A stretch of 52,688 nt of DNA from Alphaproteobacteria bacterium (GCA_947475445.1 CANJLC010000014.1:1-52688), one strand, 5' to 3'; shown: positions 34,077 to 43,483, counted from the first letter of the stretch. Made by a program: numbers and translations. The notes: generated by a model from the sequence alone, not told the origin.

Positions 34077-35284
34077 CAGCCCGGTAGTATCTCAAACAGG
34101 CCGGCCGCGCCCATGCCGCCACCGATACACATGGTGGCAACGCCATATTTGGCGCCGCGGCGGCGGCCTTCCAGCAGCAGGTGGCCCGCCATGCGCGCGC
34201 CCGACATGCCGTAGGGATGGCCGATGGAAATGGCGCCGCCATTCACATTCAGGCGGTCCTGGGGAATGCCCAGCTTGTCGCGGCAATAGATCACCTGGCA
34301 GGCGAAGGCCTCGTTGAGTTCCCAAAGATCGATGTCCTTCACCGTCAGGCCATGACGCCCCAGCAGCCGCGGCACTGCCACGGTGGGACCGATGCCCATT
34401 TCCTCCGGCTCGACGCCGGCGGCGGCAAAGCCGCGGAAAATCGCCAGGGGCTTCAGGCCCTTTTTGGCGGCGAGGTCTGCGCTCATCACCACGCAGGCGG
34501 AGGCGCCGTCGGAAAATTGCGAGGCATTGCCGGCGGTGACATTCTTGCCTTCCTGCACCTGCTGGCCGCCCATATGCACGGGCTTGAGGGCGGCAAGTCC
34601 TTCCAGCGTGGTATCGGGGCGATTGCATTCGTCATGGTCCACCAGCGCATCAACCATGGTTTCTGTACCGCTGGCCTTGTCGATCTTCTTCATCTTGACG
34701 GTGATGGGAACGATCTCGTCCTTGAATTTTCCCGCTGCCTGCGCCGCAGCGGTGCGCTTCTGGCTTTCCAGCGCATAGGCATCGGAAGCTTCGCGGCTGA
34801 TGCCGTAACGCTGGGCCACGATCTCGGCCGTTTCGATCATGCTCATCCACAGAGCGGGCTTGACCTGCAGGAGGTGTTCCTCGGTGAAGTGGTTGAGGTT
34901 GATCCCGCCCATCTGCACCAGAGAAATGGATTCCACGCCGGCGCCGATGGCGACATCGGTGGCTTCGGTCATGACCTGCTGCGCCGCCAGCGCAATGGCG
35001 TTGAGGCCGGAGGAGCAATAGCGGTTCACCGTGACGCCAGCCGTGGAAACGGGGCAGCCCGCCCAGATCAGCGCTTCGCGCGCGATATTGTTGCCGGTGG
35101 CGCCTTCGGGCATGCCGCAGCCCATGAAGACGTCTTCCACCTCGCCCGGGTCAATCCCGGCGCGGGCGATGGCGTGCTTGATGGCATGGCCGCCCATTAC
35201 CGCGCCGTGCGTCTGGTTGAAGCTTCCCCGTACCGACTTGCCCATGCCGGTACGCGCGGTTGAGACGATCACGGCTTCTTTCAT
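34076..35284 (-). CDS. Acetyl-CoA acyltransferase (thiolase)
   Basis: 402 aa, standard thiolase length. Acylated nucleophile Cys in [10 protein letters not shown] (about residue 88-90), His in [18 protein letters not shown] and second Cys in [14 protein letters not shown] near the C-terminus. Catalyses thiolytic cleavage of 3-ketoacyl-CoA or its reverse condensation. The sequence is of the FadA-like/acetyl-CoA C-acyltransferase group used in fatty-acid oxidation. Upstream, a small membrane protein gene lies on the same strand 57 bp away; downstream it is coupled to the CAP lipoprotein gene, an odd pairing. Confidence 0.93.
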   Translation of the reverse strand: MKEAVIVSTARTGMGKSVRGSFNQTHGAVMGGHAIKHAIARAGIDPGEVEDVFMGCGMPEGATGNNIAREALIWAGCPVSTAGVTVNRYCSSGLNAIALAAQQVMTEATDVAIGAGVESISLVQMGGINLNHFTEEHLLQVKPALWMSMIETAEIVAQRYGISREASDAYALESQKRTAAAQAAGKFKDEIVPITVKMKKIDKASGTETMVDALVDHDECNRPDTTLEGLAALKPVHMGGQQVQEGKNVTAGNASQFSDGASACVVMSADLAAKKGLKPLAIFRGFAAAGVEPEEMGIGPTVAVPRLLGRHGLTVKDIDLWELNEAFACQVIYCRDKLGIPQDRLNVNGGAISIGHPYGMSGARMAGHLLLEGRRRGAKYGVATMCIGGGMGAAGLFEILPG

Positions 35285-35341
35285 GGCAAATCCTTCTGCA
35301 AGGCCGGCAGACTACGCTCGCGCCGCCGCGCCGCAAAGCCC

Positions 35342-35860
35342 TCAGCGCTTCGCCGAGGCCGGATAGCGCAGGGTGAAGACAATGCAGATGGCCAGCGCCA
35401 GGGCGCTGGTGGCGATGCCCGCATAGAGCGGCTGCCCGGCGAAGGTCACGGCGGCATCGGCCAGGGCCATGGCGGCGAAGCCACCGAACCAGACCAGGGA
35501 AATCAGGTAATTGGTGCGCAGAAAAGCGGATTCGCTCCAGCCGCCGCGCGCCGCATATTGCAGCGAGAAAGGCCGGCGCAGCAGCAGCGAAATCAGGATC
35601 GCGGCGGTGAAGCCCAAATCCAGGATGGTGCGCAGCTCCGCCAGGCTGAGGCCGGGATCCAGGAAGCCGCGCCAAAGCGCCAGCACGCCGAACAGGCCGA
35701 GGCTGACGCCGTCCAGCAGGCGCAATTTGGGCTGCTCGACAAAATCCCGGATGGTGACGACAAAGGCGGCGGCGAAGGCGATCCACAAGGCCAGGTCGGC
35801 CGACAGCCGCGAGAGCAGGGCGAAGAGGATGAACGGCCCGAAGCCGAGCACAAGATTCAT
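35342..35860 (-). CDS. Multi-pass inner-membrane protein of unknown function
   Basis: 172 aa with about five to six hydrophobic helices (FGPFILFALLSRLSADLALW, FGVLALWRGFL, AAILISLLL, LISLVWFGGFAAMALADAA, ALALAICIVFTL). A conserved-looking RDFVEQPKLRLLDG loop and the FSLQYA segment resemble intracellular-septation-protein-like (YciB/IspZ-type) membrane proteins, but similarity is weak. Could be co-transcribed with the thiolase gene. Terminator of the TPR gene lies 27 bp upstream. Confidence 0.7.
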   Translation of the reverse strand: MNLVLGFGPFILFALLSRLSADLALWIAFAAAFVVTIRDFVEQPKLRLLDGVSLGLFGVLALWRGFLDPGLSLAELRTILDLGFTAAILISLLLRRPFSLQYAARGGWSESAFLRTNYLISLVWFGGFAAMALADAAVTFAGQPLYAGIATSALALAICIVFTLRYPASAKR

Positions 35861-35886
35861 GGCTTGGCGGTCCGGGACAAAAAAGA

Positions 35887-35919
35887 AAAAGGCGGGGCGC
35901 TTTTGGCGCCCCGCCTTTT
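35887..35919 (-). terminator. Intrinsic terminator after the TPR protein gene
   Basis: AAAAGGCGGGGCGC (35887-35900) and GCGCCCCGCCTTTT (35906-35919); the A-rich stretch at 35879-35890 gives the T-tract on the minus strand. Confidence 0.88.
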
Positions 35920-35926
35920 CGCCAGG

Positions 35927-37174
35927 TTACTTGGCGGCAGCCTGGGCCGGCGCAGCGTCAGCGACCGGAGGAGCCTTCTTGATATTCACATAGTCAACCC
36001 ACAGGCGGGTGATACGCGCCGTGGCGGGGCCACCGCCGGTGACGGTGCCGAAGGTCGCCAAGGCTTCATCATACTTGCCCTGCGCAGCCTGGGCCTGTCC
36101 CAGCACCATCGGGGCTTCCGAAGTGTCGGGATTGCCGCCCTTGCTGATGGCCAGCTTGGCGGTCGCTTCGGCTTCGGCATACATGCCATAGCCATACAGC
36201 GCTTCCGCCAGCTTGGCGTTGTAGGTGCCGGTGCCCTTGGGACCCTGGCCCAGGGCGATCTGGGCCTGGATGTCCTTCTTGTCCGCTTCCATGCGCGGAA
36301 TCGGATCGGGGTCCACCGTGCCGCCCTTCTGCTTGGCGATCGAGGCGTCACCGAAGAAGGACAGATGGCTGGCGGTACCGCCGATCATGGTCGCGTCGTT
36401 CTGGGAAACGGTCGCGCCGCTGAGGAACAGCAGGCGGCCGAGCCAGACGGCGTCCACGTCGCGGATGCCCTTGGTGCCGAAGGCAACGTCAATCATCTGC
36501 TGCCAGTCTTCGGGCTGGTTGTAATAGGCGACCAGCTTTTCCAGCGTGTCTTCGGCGCCGGCTTCATCCTTCAGGCTGACCTGCGCGGAGAGAAGAACCT
36601 GCAGCGTGTTGCGGCCCGGCTTCTTGCCGGCGGCAATGGCGGCAGCGACTGCCTTTTCCGCGTGGGCCTTGGCGGCAGCAAAATCGCCGCCGAGATAATA
36701 GGCGTTGCCGATCGCTTCGATGGTGTTCGGATCGGTCGGGTTGGTGGCTTCCAGCGCCTTGGCGTAGACGACCGCCTTGGGATAGTTCTTGCTGTTCATG
36801 GACAGCAGCAGCGCGGGGTTCAGATTGCCGATCTTTTCGGCTTCGGGCTGGGCGGGCGAGTCCGCAACTTCCTGTGCGGCCACGGCGGCGCCGGCCATGT
36901 CGTTCATCTTGACGTCGACATACATTTCCATCTGCGCGGCCTTGTATTTGTCGAAGTCGGAGCTGGCCGCTTCCTTGGCGGCGGCAACTTCTTCCTTGGC
37001 CTTGGGCAGGTCGTTGGCCTGCGCCGCTTTCTGGGCAGCCTGCAGATGCCTGCCGACGGAGGCGGAGGTGGAGGGCGCACGCTGGGCGAGGGCCGGTGTC
37101 GCGAGGATCGCGGTGGAGGCGCAGGCAGCCAAAAGAATGGCCGCCATCCTGACGCGAGTGGATTGGATCGTCAT
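35927..37174 (-). CDS. Exported TPR-like repeat protein
   Basis: 415 aa. Signal peptide ending ALA-Q near residue 31, then helical repeats rich in Ala with TPR features (IGNAYYLGGDFAAAKAHAEKA, LAEALYGYGMYAEAEATAKLA, LGQAQAAQGKYDEALATF) and an Ala/Pro-rich tail. Likely a periplasmic scaffold or adaptor; no catalytic motif seen. Single-gene unit with its own terminator. The 240-bp upstream gap to the divergent SDR gene holds the promoters of both but no other gene. Confidence 0.82.
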   Translation of the reverse strand: MTIQSTRVRMAAILLAACASTAILATPALAQRAPSTSASVGRHLQAAQKAAQANDLPKAKEEVAAAKEAASSDFDKYKAAQMEMYVDVKMNDMAGAAVAAQEVADSPAQPEAEKIGNLNPALLLSMNSKNYPKAVVYAKALEATNPTDPNTIEAIGNAYYLGGDFAAAKAHAEKAVAAAIAAGKKPGRNTLQVLLSAQVSLKDEAGAEDTLEKLVAYYNQPEDWQQMIDVAFGTKGIRDVDAVWLGRLLFLSGATVSQNDATMIGGTASHLSFFGDASIAKQKGGTVDPDPIPRMEADKKDIQAQIALGQGPKGTGTYNAKLAEALYGYGMYAEAEATAKLAISKGGNPDTSEAPMVLGQAQAAQGKYDEALATFGTVTGGGPATARITRLWVDYVNIKKAPPVADAAPAQAAAK

Positions 37175-37414
37175 TTCTAGAATTCCTTTTGATAAGCCGG
37201 CATGGATTGCCGCGCGGACAACGCCCCTGAGCTTCCTAGTATGGGGTTGTTTGCAACTTTAATGTGGCGAAGGTCTGTTTCCAAGTGGGCAGGCCGTCAG
37301 CGATATTTGCTGCACTGCAGCGTAAACTGCCACCGGAATAGGGGGTAATGTCTTGTTTACCACGCAATGTCAGGTTGAGCCTTCAGTCCAAGGCGGGATG
37401 AGGGCGCCCTAGCC

Positions 37415-38206
37415 ATGACTAGCACCATGAATTCCCAAAGGCTTTTTCGGCTCGACGGCCGCACGGCCTTTATCTCGGCGGCGCGCGGTCATCTGGGCCG
37501 GGCGATGACAAGGGCGCTGGCGCAGGCCGGCGCACACGTCATCGTCAATGGCCGCGACAATGCAGCGCTGGCCCGATTTGTGGCGGAACTGCAGGGCGAA
37601 GGTTTTTCAGCGGAGGGGGCTGCGTTTGACGCCGCTGATTCTGTGGCCATTGCGGGCTTCTTTGGCCGCTGTTCCCGCCTGGATATCCTGGTCAACAACG
37701 CTGTCTCGATGACGGTGAAATCCTTCGCGGACCTCACGCCCCAGGATTTCGCCCAGACCTATGCCAGCAGTGTCACCGCTGGTTTTGAAACCGTGCGCGC
37801 GGCCCTGCCGGCCTTGAAACAGGGCGTGGCGGCGTCGGGCGAGGCCAGTGTCATCAACATTGCCTCCATGTATGGCGTGGTTGCACCCGATGCGCGCCTC
37901 TATGACAGCCCGCAAGGCCAGAGCCCCTTTCATTACGGTCCCGCCAAGGCCGGGCTGCTGCAACTGACCCGCCATCTTGCCGCCGAGCTGGGACCCCACA
38001 AAATTCGCGTCAATGCGCTGGTTCCCGGGCCCTTTCCCAACCAGCCGGAAGCGGGGCTGGGCGCGCGCCTGGCGTCCCGCACCATGCTGGGCCGGCTGGG
38101 TGCCCCATCGGAGATCGCCGGGCCCTTGTTGTTCCTGGCCTCCCCGGCGGCCAGCTTCATCACCGGTTCAGCCCTGACGGTAGATGGTGGTTGGACCGCT
38201 TGGTGA
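37415..38206 (+). CDS. Short-chain dehydrogenase/reductase
   Basis: 263 aa, classical SDR length; ATG 37427 is a possible alternative start. The cofactor motif reads SAARGHLG where TGxxxGxG is usual, so the first Gly is Ala. Other motifs are intact: NNAVSM (NNAG position), NIASMYG with catalytic Ser, YGPAKAG with Tyr-x3-Lys, and PGPFPNQPE. C-terminal FITGSALTVDGGWTAW is the standard SDR ending. Oxidoreductase of unknown substrate. Followed 13 bp later by the patatin gene on the same strand. Confidence 0.88.
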   Translation: MTSTMNSQRLFRLDGRTAFISAARGHLGRAMTRALAQAGAHVIVNGRDNAALARFVAELQGEGFSAEGAAFDAADSVAIAGFFGRCSRLDILVNNAVSMTVKSFADLTPQDFAQTYASSVTAGFETVRAALPALKQGVAASGEASVINIASMYGVVAPDARLYDSPQGQSPFHYGPAKAGLLQLTRHLAAELGPHKIRVNALVPGPFPNQPEAGLGARLASRTMLGRLGAPSEIAGPLLFLASPAASFITGSALTVDGGWTAW

Positions 38207-38219
38207 TAAAAGCGTGACC

Positions 38220-40067
38220 ATGACATTCCTCTCGTCCTTCCGCATCGGCCAGCAGGCGCTGTATCCCGAGGAACTGCGCGAAAGGCTGGAGGGCTTCGCG
38301 CTACTGGAAAATGTCGGCGACGCCGCCCTGCGAAACCTGCTGGGCGAAGCGAACTGGTTCTGCCTTCCCGGCGGCACGCTTCTGGAACGTGATGGCGAGA
38401 ATGCCGCGGCCTTGTTCCTGGTGGTCACAGGCTGCCTGGGAATATTCGTGCCGGATGCCCGCGGCCAGCGCCGCATGGTGGCGCTGGCGCCTGCCGGGGA
38501 AACCGTCGGGGAGATGTCGCTGATTTCCCGGGCGCGCGAACATTCCGCCCAGCTTGTCGCGCTGCGCGATACCGAGTTGCTGCGCATCAGCCCGGAAGGC
38601 TTCGAGCAGCTGGTCGCCCGCCATCCCCGGGTGATGATGAACATGATGCAGCAAATGTCCAAGCGCCTGCGCAACATGACGCGCGGCGGCGGCGACAGTC
38701 CGCGGCCCAAGACATTCGCCATCGTGCCGCTGCAGCCGGGACTGGAAAATACCCCGGTGGCCCATCGCCTGGCCGCAGCCCTCAGCGAAATGGGATCGCG
38801 CGCCGCGGTGCTGGATGTCGGCGCCAGCGACCAGAGCGCGGAATGGTTCAACACGTTTGAAGCGGCGCATGACGTGGTGTTCTATCGCGGCGATTTGCCG
38901 GACAGTTCCTGGACGCATCAATGCCTGCGCCAGGCCGACCGCATCTACCTGCTGGCGCGCGCCGACCAGCCGCTGCCGCAAAGCCCGCTGGGCCTGCCCG
39001 CGTTCAAGGAGCGGGCCAGCGGATTGCCTGAGCTGCTGCTGCTGCACCCCAATGAAGGCGGCGGCGCCAGCCAGAGCCTGCCCGAGCATTTCTCCATGCG
39101 CAGCGGCCTGTTTGAATCGCATCACCATATCCGCGGCGGCAACGGCGATGACGTAAAGCGCCTGGCGCGCTTTATCGCCGGGCGCGCAGTCGGCATTGTC
39201 CTGGCGGGCGGCGGCGCGCGCGGCTTTGCCCATATCGGCATCATCAAGGCGCTGAAAGAAGCGGGCGTGCCGTTTGACCATGTTGGCGGCACCTCCATGG
39301 GCGCCATCATCGCGGCGGGCCTGGCCCTGGAATGGGACGTGCCCGAACTGACCGAGCGCATGCGCCAGGCTTTTGTCGCCAACAATCCGCTGAGTGATTT
39401 CACCCTGCCGCTGATCGGGCTGGTGCGCGGCAAGAAGGCCAGCAAGATGCTGGAAAGGCATTTCGGAAATGTCCGGATCGAGGAACTGGCCAAGCCGTTC
39501 TTCTGTGTTTCCTCCGACTTGACCACGGGACGCATCCATGAACATCGCGCCGGCCTGTTGTGGCGGGCGCTGCGCGCCACCGTGGCCTTGCCCGGCATCC
39601 TGCCGCCCGTCACCCACCACGGACATCTGCTGGTGGACGGCGGCGTCATGAACAATCTGCCGGTCGATGTGATGCGCGAGCATGCCATGGGCGCGGGCCC
39701 CATCATCGCCTGTGACGTCACCGGCGAGCTTGATCTGCAGGCGCGCGACGACCGCTATGGCGAGCGGCCCTGGTGGTGGCTGGTGGGCCAGCGCATGCGC
39801 GGCACGCCCAGCATCATTTCCATCCTGATGCGGTCGGGCACGGTGGGCTCGGAAGCCCAGCGCCGGATCGTGCGTGAACAGGCCGATTATATCATCGAGC
39901 CGCCCATGCCCGAGATTGGCTTGCGGGACTGGAAGAAATTCGACCAGGCGATCCAGGAAGGCTATGACGTGGCGCGGGCATCCATCGAAAAGAACGGCGT
40001 GCCGCTGACCACCATCGGCGCCGAAGGTCCCGCCACGGGACTGAAACGCGCTATCGCGATTCCCTAA
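38220..40067 (+). CDS. Cyclic-nucleotide-binding/patatin-like phospholipase (NTE family)
   Basis: 615 aa from ATG 38220; no good ribosome-binding site, so it may depend on the upstream SDR gene. N-terminal cNMP-binding-like domain (about 20-140: GGTLLERDGENAAALFLVVTGCLGIF, GETVGEMSLIS). A middle domain follows, then a patatin domain from about 330: oxyanion GGGARGFAHIG, nucleophile Ser in GGTSMGAII, and DGGVMNN with catalytic Asp. Related to RssA/NTE lysophospholipases. The layout couples lipid hydrolysis to a second-messenger or effector signal at the membrane. Its stop codon overlaps that of the convergent small gene. Confidence 0.92.
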   Translation: MTFLSSFRIGQQALYPEELRERLEGFALLENVGDAALRNLLGEANWFCLPGGTLLERDGENAAALFLVVTGCLGIFVPDARGQRRMVALAPAGETVGEMSLISRAREHSAQLVALRDTELLRISPEGFEQLVARHPRVMMNMMQQMSKRLRNMTRGGGDSPRPKTFAIVPLQPGLENTPVAHRLAAALSEMGSRAAVLDVGASDQSAEWFNTFEAAHDVVFYRGDLPDSSWTHQCLRQADRIYLLARADQPLPQSPLGLPAFKERASGLPELLLLHPNEGGGASQSLPEHFSMRSGLFESHHHIRGGNGDDVKRLARFIAGRAVGIVLAGGGARGFAHIGIIKALKEAGVPFDHVGGTSMGAIIAAGLALEWDVPELTERMRQAFVANNPLSDFTLPLIGLVRGKKASKMLERHFGNVRIEELAKPFFCVSSDLTTGRIHEHRAGLLWRALRATVALPGILPPVTHHGHLLVDGGVMNNLPVDVMREHAMGAGPIIACDVTGELDLQARDDRYGERPWWWLVGQRMRGTPSIISILMRSGTVGSEAQRRIVREQADYIIEPPMPEIGLRDWKKFDQAIQEGYDVARASIEKNGVPLTTIGAEGPATGLKRAIAIP

Positions 40068-40408
40068 GGGGCATTGGCGGCCGCGATGGCCGCATCCAGC
40101 CGCTGCTTGATACGGCGCATGTCGGCGTTGCCATTGTCGACATAGGTCTTCAGGCAATCATTGAAGACCGCCATCTTTTCATTGACGACGGCGATCTGCT
40201 TGTTGAACGCCTCCAAGTGAAGCATGTAGTTCCTCATTTCCGTTCCCGATGCGAGGGTGCCCGGCGATTTGCCGGGCGGGACTGGTTGCTGCGGCTTGAT
40301 GCAGGTGGGACCCGGATATTCCGTCAGGGCGATATTGGATCCTTCCTGCGCGCCTGCCGGCACAGGCGTGATCAGGGCCAGGACGCAGGGCAGGATAAAT
40401 TTGCGCAT
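40064..40408 (-). CDS. Small secreted protein with Cys pair
   Basis: 114 aa from ATG 40408. Signal peptide ends at AGA-Q. The mature part has two Cys (PTCIKP and FNDCLKTY) and a long amphipathic C-terminal helix. Its layout resembles the small protein at 42405-42773: one Cys near the mature N-terminus, a second about 55-60 residues later within a helix followed by a Tyr. Function unknown; perhaps a disulfide-linked periplasmic helical hairpin. The stop codon overlaps that of the convergent patatin gene. Confidence 0.7.
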   Translation of the reverse strand: MRKFILPCVLALITPVPAGAQEGSNIALTEYPGPTCIKPQQPVPPGKSPGTLASGTEMRNYMLHLEAFNKQIAVVNEKMAVFNDCLKTYVDNGNADMRRIKQRLDAAIAAANAP

Positions 40409-40488
40409 CTTCTGTTCTTTCTCAGCGGGCAGCAGGGCAGACAATCACAGGACTTGGCTTGGTGCAAAGCCGCGGTCACACTCGGGCC

Positions 40489-41553
40489 ATGACGGACGAT
40501 GATCCCATATCCCGGGCGCAGGCGATGATTGCCGATGGCCGCGCCCATGACGCGGCCCGGGACTTGCGCGCCCGCCTGGAAGAAGGCCGGGGCGGCGCGC
40601 TGGCGCGGGTCACGCTGGTGCAGGCGCTGCTGGCCAGCGGCGATGTGCTGGGCGCCGTGGCGGAGGCCCGCGAAGCGGTTTCGCTCAATCCCGGTTTGCC
40701 GGCCGTGCTGGTGGCGCTGGGGGAGGCGTTGCTGGCGGCGGAAAATCTCCCCGCAGCGATCAGCGAATTGCAACGCGCGCTAAGGCTCGATCCTGATCAC
40801 CAGGAGGCGCGTTTCCTGACCGGCCGCGCCTGGGCGCAGGCGGGCGAAGCGGACAAGGCGCTGGAAATCTTCGCCCAGCTCGATCCGCAGGCAACGCAAG
40901 GGCTGGCGGCGTGGCAGGCGCGCGCGCAGGCAATGCGCACCGCATCGCGCAGCGACCCGGGCTATGTGCGGCATCTGTTCGACCAGTTTTCGGCGGATTA
41001 TGACGCGCGCATGCGCGGCCAGCTCGCCTATGCCGCGCCGGAAATCCTGCACGAACTGGCGGGGCTGGTGATGCATGGACGCGAGGGGCTAGCCATTCTG
41101 GATTTGGGATGCGGCACCGGGCTTGCGGGCGCTGTATTCAGGCCGCTGGCGGCGCGGCTGGATGGCATAGATCTGTCGCCGGCCATGATCGAAAAGGCGC
41201 GGGCGCGCGCGATCTATGACCATCTGGCGGTGGGCGATATCGAGAGCGCCTTGGCCGGGCAGTATGACCTGGTGCTGGCGGCGGACACGCTGGTCTATCT
41301 GGGGGACCTGGATCCGGTTCTGCGGGCGGTGCGCGCCTGCCTGCGGCCGGACGGTTACTTCCTCTTTACCGTGGAGGCGGCACAGGAGGGTTTTGAACTG
41401 GGACCCAAGCGGCGCTGGCGGCACAGCGAGGCCTATTTGCGGTCCCGGGCGGCCGCGGCGGGGTACCAGATCGCCGGTTTTGTTGCCGCCGCGCCACGCC
41501 ATGAGGCCAATGTGCCGGTTCGCGGCTTTGCCGTCGCACTTGCCGCAGGCTGA
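40489..41553 (+). CDS. TPR plus SAM-dependent methyltransferase
   Basis: 354 aa from ATG 40489. The first 130 residues are TPR repeats (SLNPGLPAVLVALGEALLAAENLPAAISEL, LRLDPDHQEARFLTGRAWAQ). A class I methyltransferase domain follows: ILDLGCGTGLAG motif I, LDGIDLSPAMIEKARA with the acidic ribose-binding residue, YDLVLAADTLVYLGDL, and LRPDGYFLFTVE. Fused TPR suggests a protein or glycan-associated methylation target. A HLFDQFSADYDARM segment before motif I is typical of this subgroup (TPR_methyltransferase-like). Divergent from the small secreted protein gene, 80 bp apart. Confidence 0.88.
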   Translation: MTDDDPISRAQAMIADGRAHDAARDLRARLEEGRGGALARVTLVQALLASGDVLGAVAEAREAVSLNPGLPAVLVALGEALLAAENLPAAISELQRALRLDPDHQEARFLTGRAWAQAGEADKALEIFAQLDPQATQGLAAWQARAQAMRTASRSDPGYVRHLFDQFSADYDARMRGQLAYAAPEILHELAGLVMHGREGLAILDLGCGTGLAGAVFRPLAARLDGIDLSPAMIEKARARAIYDHLAVGDIESALAGQYDLVLAADTLVYLGDLDPVLRAVRACLRPDGYFLFTVEAAQEGFELGPKRRWRHSEAYLRSRAAAAGYQIAGFVAAAPRHEANVPVRGFAVALAAG

Positions 41554-41564
41554 ACGGCAGCGTT

Positions 41565-42281
41565 TTGGCCCCTGACGCGTTGTTAGCCACGGAACTCCTG
41601 CAGCAGGTTTTTAGCGTGGTTGCCATCGACAGCGGATTGGACTCGGGCCGTCAACCGATCCTGAACATCAAACTCCCCCTGGCCTTTTTTATCGGCGGCG
41701 CCGCCGCCCTTATCGGGCTGGGCGCCATGGTGGTGAATGATTTCAGCGAAAGCGGTTTGCGGCTGGCCAGCGAACTGGACTGGCGTTTCACCTGCCTGGT
41801 TTTTTTCGTGGCTGCGATTGCCGGTCCGGTGGGCCGCCTGCTGCCGTTTGCATTTTCCAAAACACTGGGCGCATTGCGCCGCCAGCTGATCTGGAGCGTC
41901 TGCGCCAGCTACGGGGTCTATCTCGCCACGCTCTTGCTGCCCAACTGGTTCGGCCATACCGGAATTGAAGGTGGCGTGACGGGCGGCATGATGCTGTTTG
42001 CGCTTTTCAGCGGGCTGGTAATACTGGTGATGGCCTATGCCGCCAGCCGCGAAGCGGAAATCCAGTTCGGGGCCGCGACACTGCGCGCGCTGCTCTCCGT
42101 GGCGATGTCCTTCTTCTGGCTGACCTATGCCCTCACGGGCCTGGCCCATCTGTCCGGCCCGCACCGGCCAGATGCGTTCTATGGCGTCAGCCTGGGGCTG
42201 ATGATATTTGCCCTGCTGCTGAGTTTTGCTGATCAATTTATCGCCAAGCTGCGCGGAATTGCTGCAGCACCAAGCCTCTAG
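41565..42281 (+). CDS. Six-helix membrane protein of unknown function
   Basis: 238 aa if TTG 41565 is used; GTG 41616 is an alternative start giving 221 aa, and neither has a strong ribosome-binding site. About six hydrophobic segments (LAFFIGGAAALIGLGAMVV, FTCLVFFVAAIAGPVGRLLPF, LIWSVCASYGVYLATLLL, MMLFALFSGLVILVMAYAA, ALLSVAMSFFWLTYALTGLAHL, YGVSLGLMIFALLLSF). The layout is like ferric-reductase-like membrane proteins, but I cannot identify the paired heme histidines with confidence. Follows the methyltransferase gene by 11 bp on the same strand. Confidence 0.6.
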   Translation: MAPDALLATELLQQVFSVVAIDSGLDSGRQPILNIKLPLAFFIGGAAALIGLGAMVVNDFSESGLRLASELDWRFTCLVFFVAAIAGPVGRLLPFAFSKTLGALRRQLIWSVCASYGVYLATLLLPNWFGHTGIEGGVTGGMMLFALFSGLVILVMAYAASREAEIQFGAATLRALLSVAMSFFWLTYALTGLAHLSGPHRPDAFYGVSLGLMIFALLLSFADQFIAKLRGIAAAPSL

Positions 42282-42404
42282 AGACGCGGTTCCCAAGGGG
42301 AAATAAAACGTTCCTGACCCCTGAATCCGGGCTTGGCACGGGCCGTGCCGTTATGCTTCACTCCCGCCGCAATGAGGGGCGAACCTAAGGGAGTCGAACG
42401 TACA

Positions 42405-42773
42405 ATGTTGAAAAAATTTGGATTGGCCGCCGTCCTGCTCGTGGCGGGCGCCGTGCCGAGCTTCGCGGCAGATACCTGCACCACGCCGGTCGTTCCGGCG
42501 GCGATTGACGGCGCCACAGTTGCCATTGATGTGCTGCGCAAGGCGATCGCTGATACCAAGGCCTATATCGCCGCATCGGACGCTTATCAGCAGTGCATCG
42601 TTGATTATGTCGCCACCGTGAAGGCCGATGCCGACAAGAACAAGACGCCGGTTGACGCCGCCTTGATCCAGGCCGAAGCCGCCAAGGGTGAAGCCAACCA
42701 GGCCAGCAAGCAGAAGGCCGGTGACGACATCAATACCGCGATCGGCGCCTACAAGAAGGCCCATCCGACGTAG
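42405..42773 (+). CDS. Small secreted protein with Cys pair
   Basis: 122 aa from ATG 42405; AAGGGA lies 11 nt upstream. Signal peptide ends at SFA-A. Mature protein has two Cys (ADTCTTP and QQCIVDYV), Ala/Lys-rich helices, and ends at KKAHPT. Resembles the small protein at 40064-40408 in length, Cys spacing and C-x3-Y pattern, so the two may be distant paralogues. Unknown function. Single gene with its own terminator. Confidence 0.75.
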   Translation: MLKKFGLAAVLLVAGAVPSFAADTCTTPVVPAAIDGATVAIDVLRKAIADTKAYIAASDAYQQCIVDYVATVKADADKNKTPVDAALIQAEAAKGEANQASKQKAGDDINTAIGAYKKAHPT

Positions 42774-42796
42774 GACCGGCAAAATTGAACCGGATC

Positions 42797-42828
42797 AGCC
42801 GCGCCAGAATCACCTGGCGCGGCTTTTT
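42797..42828 (+). terminator. Intrinsic terminator after the small secreted protein gene
   Basis: AGCCGCGCCAG (42797-42807) and CTGGCGCGGCT (42814-42824) followed by a T-run to 42828. Confidence 0.9.
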
Positions 42829-42867
42829 CGTGGCCGGATTTGCCGGCGAATCATTTATCATCCCGCG

Positions 42868-43470
42868 ATGGGCGACATTCGAACCTTGCGCAAGCCGCGT
42901 CCCTTGGGGGTTTCCAAGGCGGCTTCGCGTTCCTCGATTCTGGATGCGGCGCGCCGGGTGGCGGCGCGCGATGGCGCCCGCGACCTTTCCCTGCGCGCTG
43001 TCGCCGCAGAAGCCGGTTTCGCCCCCGCCGCCCTGTATGGCTATTTTCGCGGCAAGGATGACTTGCTGCTGGCGCTGGCGGCTGACGATCTTTCCGGCCT
43101 GGCGCGGGCCATGCGCGATGCCGGAGGCGCATCTGTCGCCCCTTCGGGACGGCTGGCCGGCGCGGCCAGCGCCGCCCTGGCCCTGCTGGGCGATACCGAG
43201 ACATTTGCCGCAGCCTCCGCAGTCCTGCCGCGCACCGGCGGCAGCGGCGATGCGGAACGGCTTTTCAACGGCCGCATGATCGCGGCGCTGCGCGCGCTGT
43301 CCGAAGCAGGTGGCCTGCCGTCCGAGAGCCGCGAAAACCAGTGCGATGTGGTGCTGGTGGCTGCCGCGCTTTCCGGGCTGGCGATGCTGGCGCGTTCGGG
43401 CCGACTGGCGGCCCTGGGCTTTTCCCCGGACGAAATTCTCGCCCGGCTCGACAGCCACTTCGCCTCCTGA
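42868..43470 (+). CDS. TetR-family transcriptional regulator
   Basis: 200 aa from ATG 42868. N-terminal HTH: SRSSILDAARRVAARDGARDLSLRAVAAEAGFAPAALYGYFRGKDDLLLAL (about 19-68, shown here in parts as ILDAARRVAARDGA, VAAEAGFAPAALYGYF), followed by a helical ligand domain. Represses target genes until an effector binds. It begins just after a terminator and runs into the MaoC gene with a 13-bp gap, so the two form an operon and MaoC may be its target pathway. No clear ribosome-binding site. Confidence 0.85.
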   Translation: MGDIRTLRKPRPLGVSKAASRSSILDAARRVAARDGARDLSLRAVAAEAGFAPAALYGYFRGKDDLLLALAADDLSGLARAMRDAGGASVAPSGRLAGAASAALALLGDTETFAAASAVLPRTGGSGDAERLFNGRMIAALRALSEAGGLPSESRENQCDVVLVAAALSGLAMLARSGRLAALGFSPDEILARLDSHFAS

Positions 43471-43483
43471 CGGGAGTCTCCCG

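Noticed and set aside
33219..34214. 331-aa open frame over the gap and opposite the CAP lipoprotein gene
   Set aside because: Most of it is antisense to a well-supported CAP-domain gene; the rest shows no recognisable protein.
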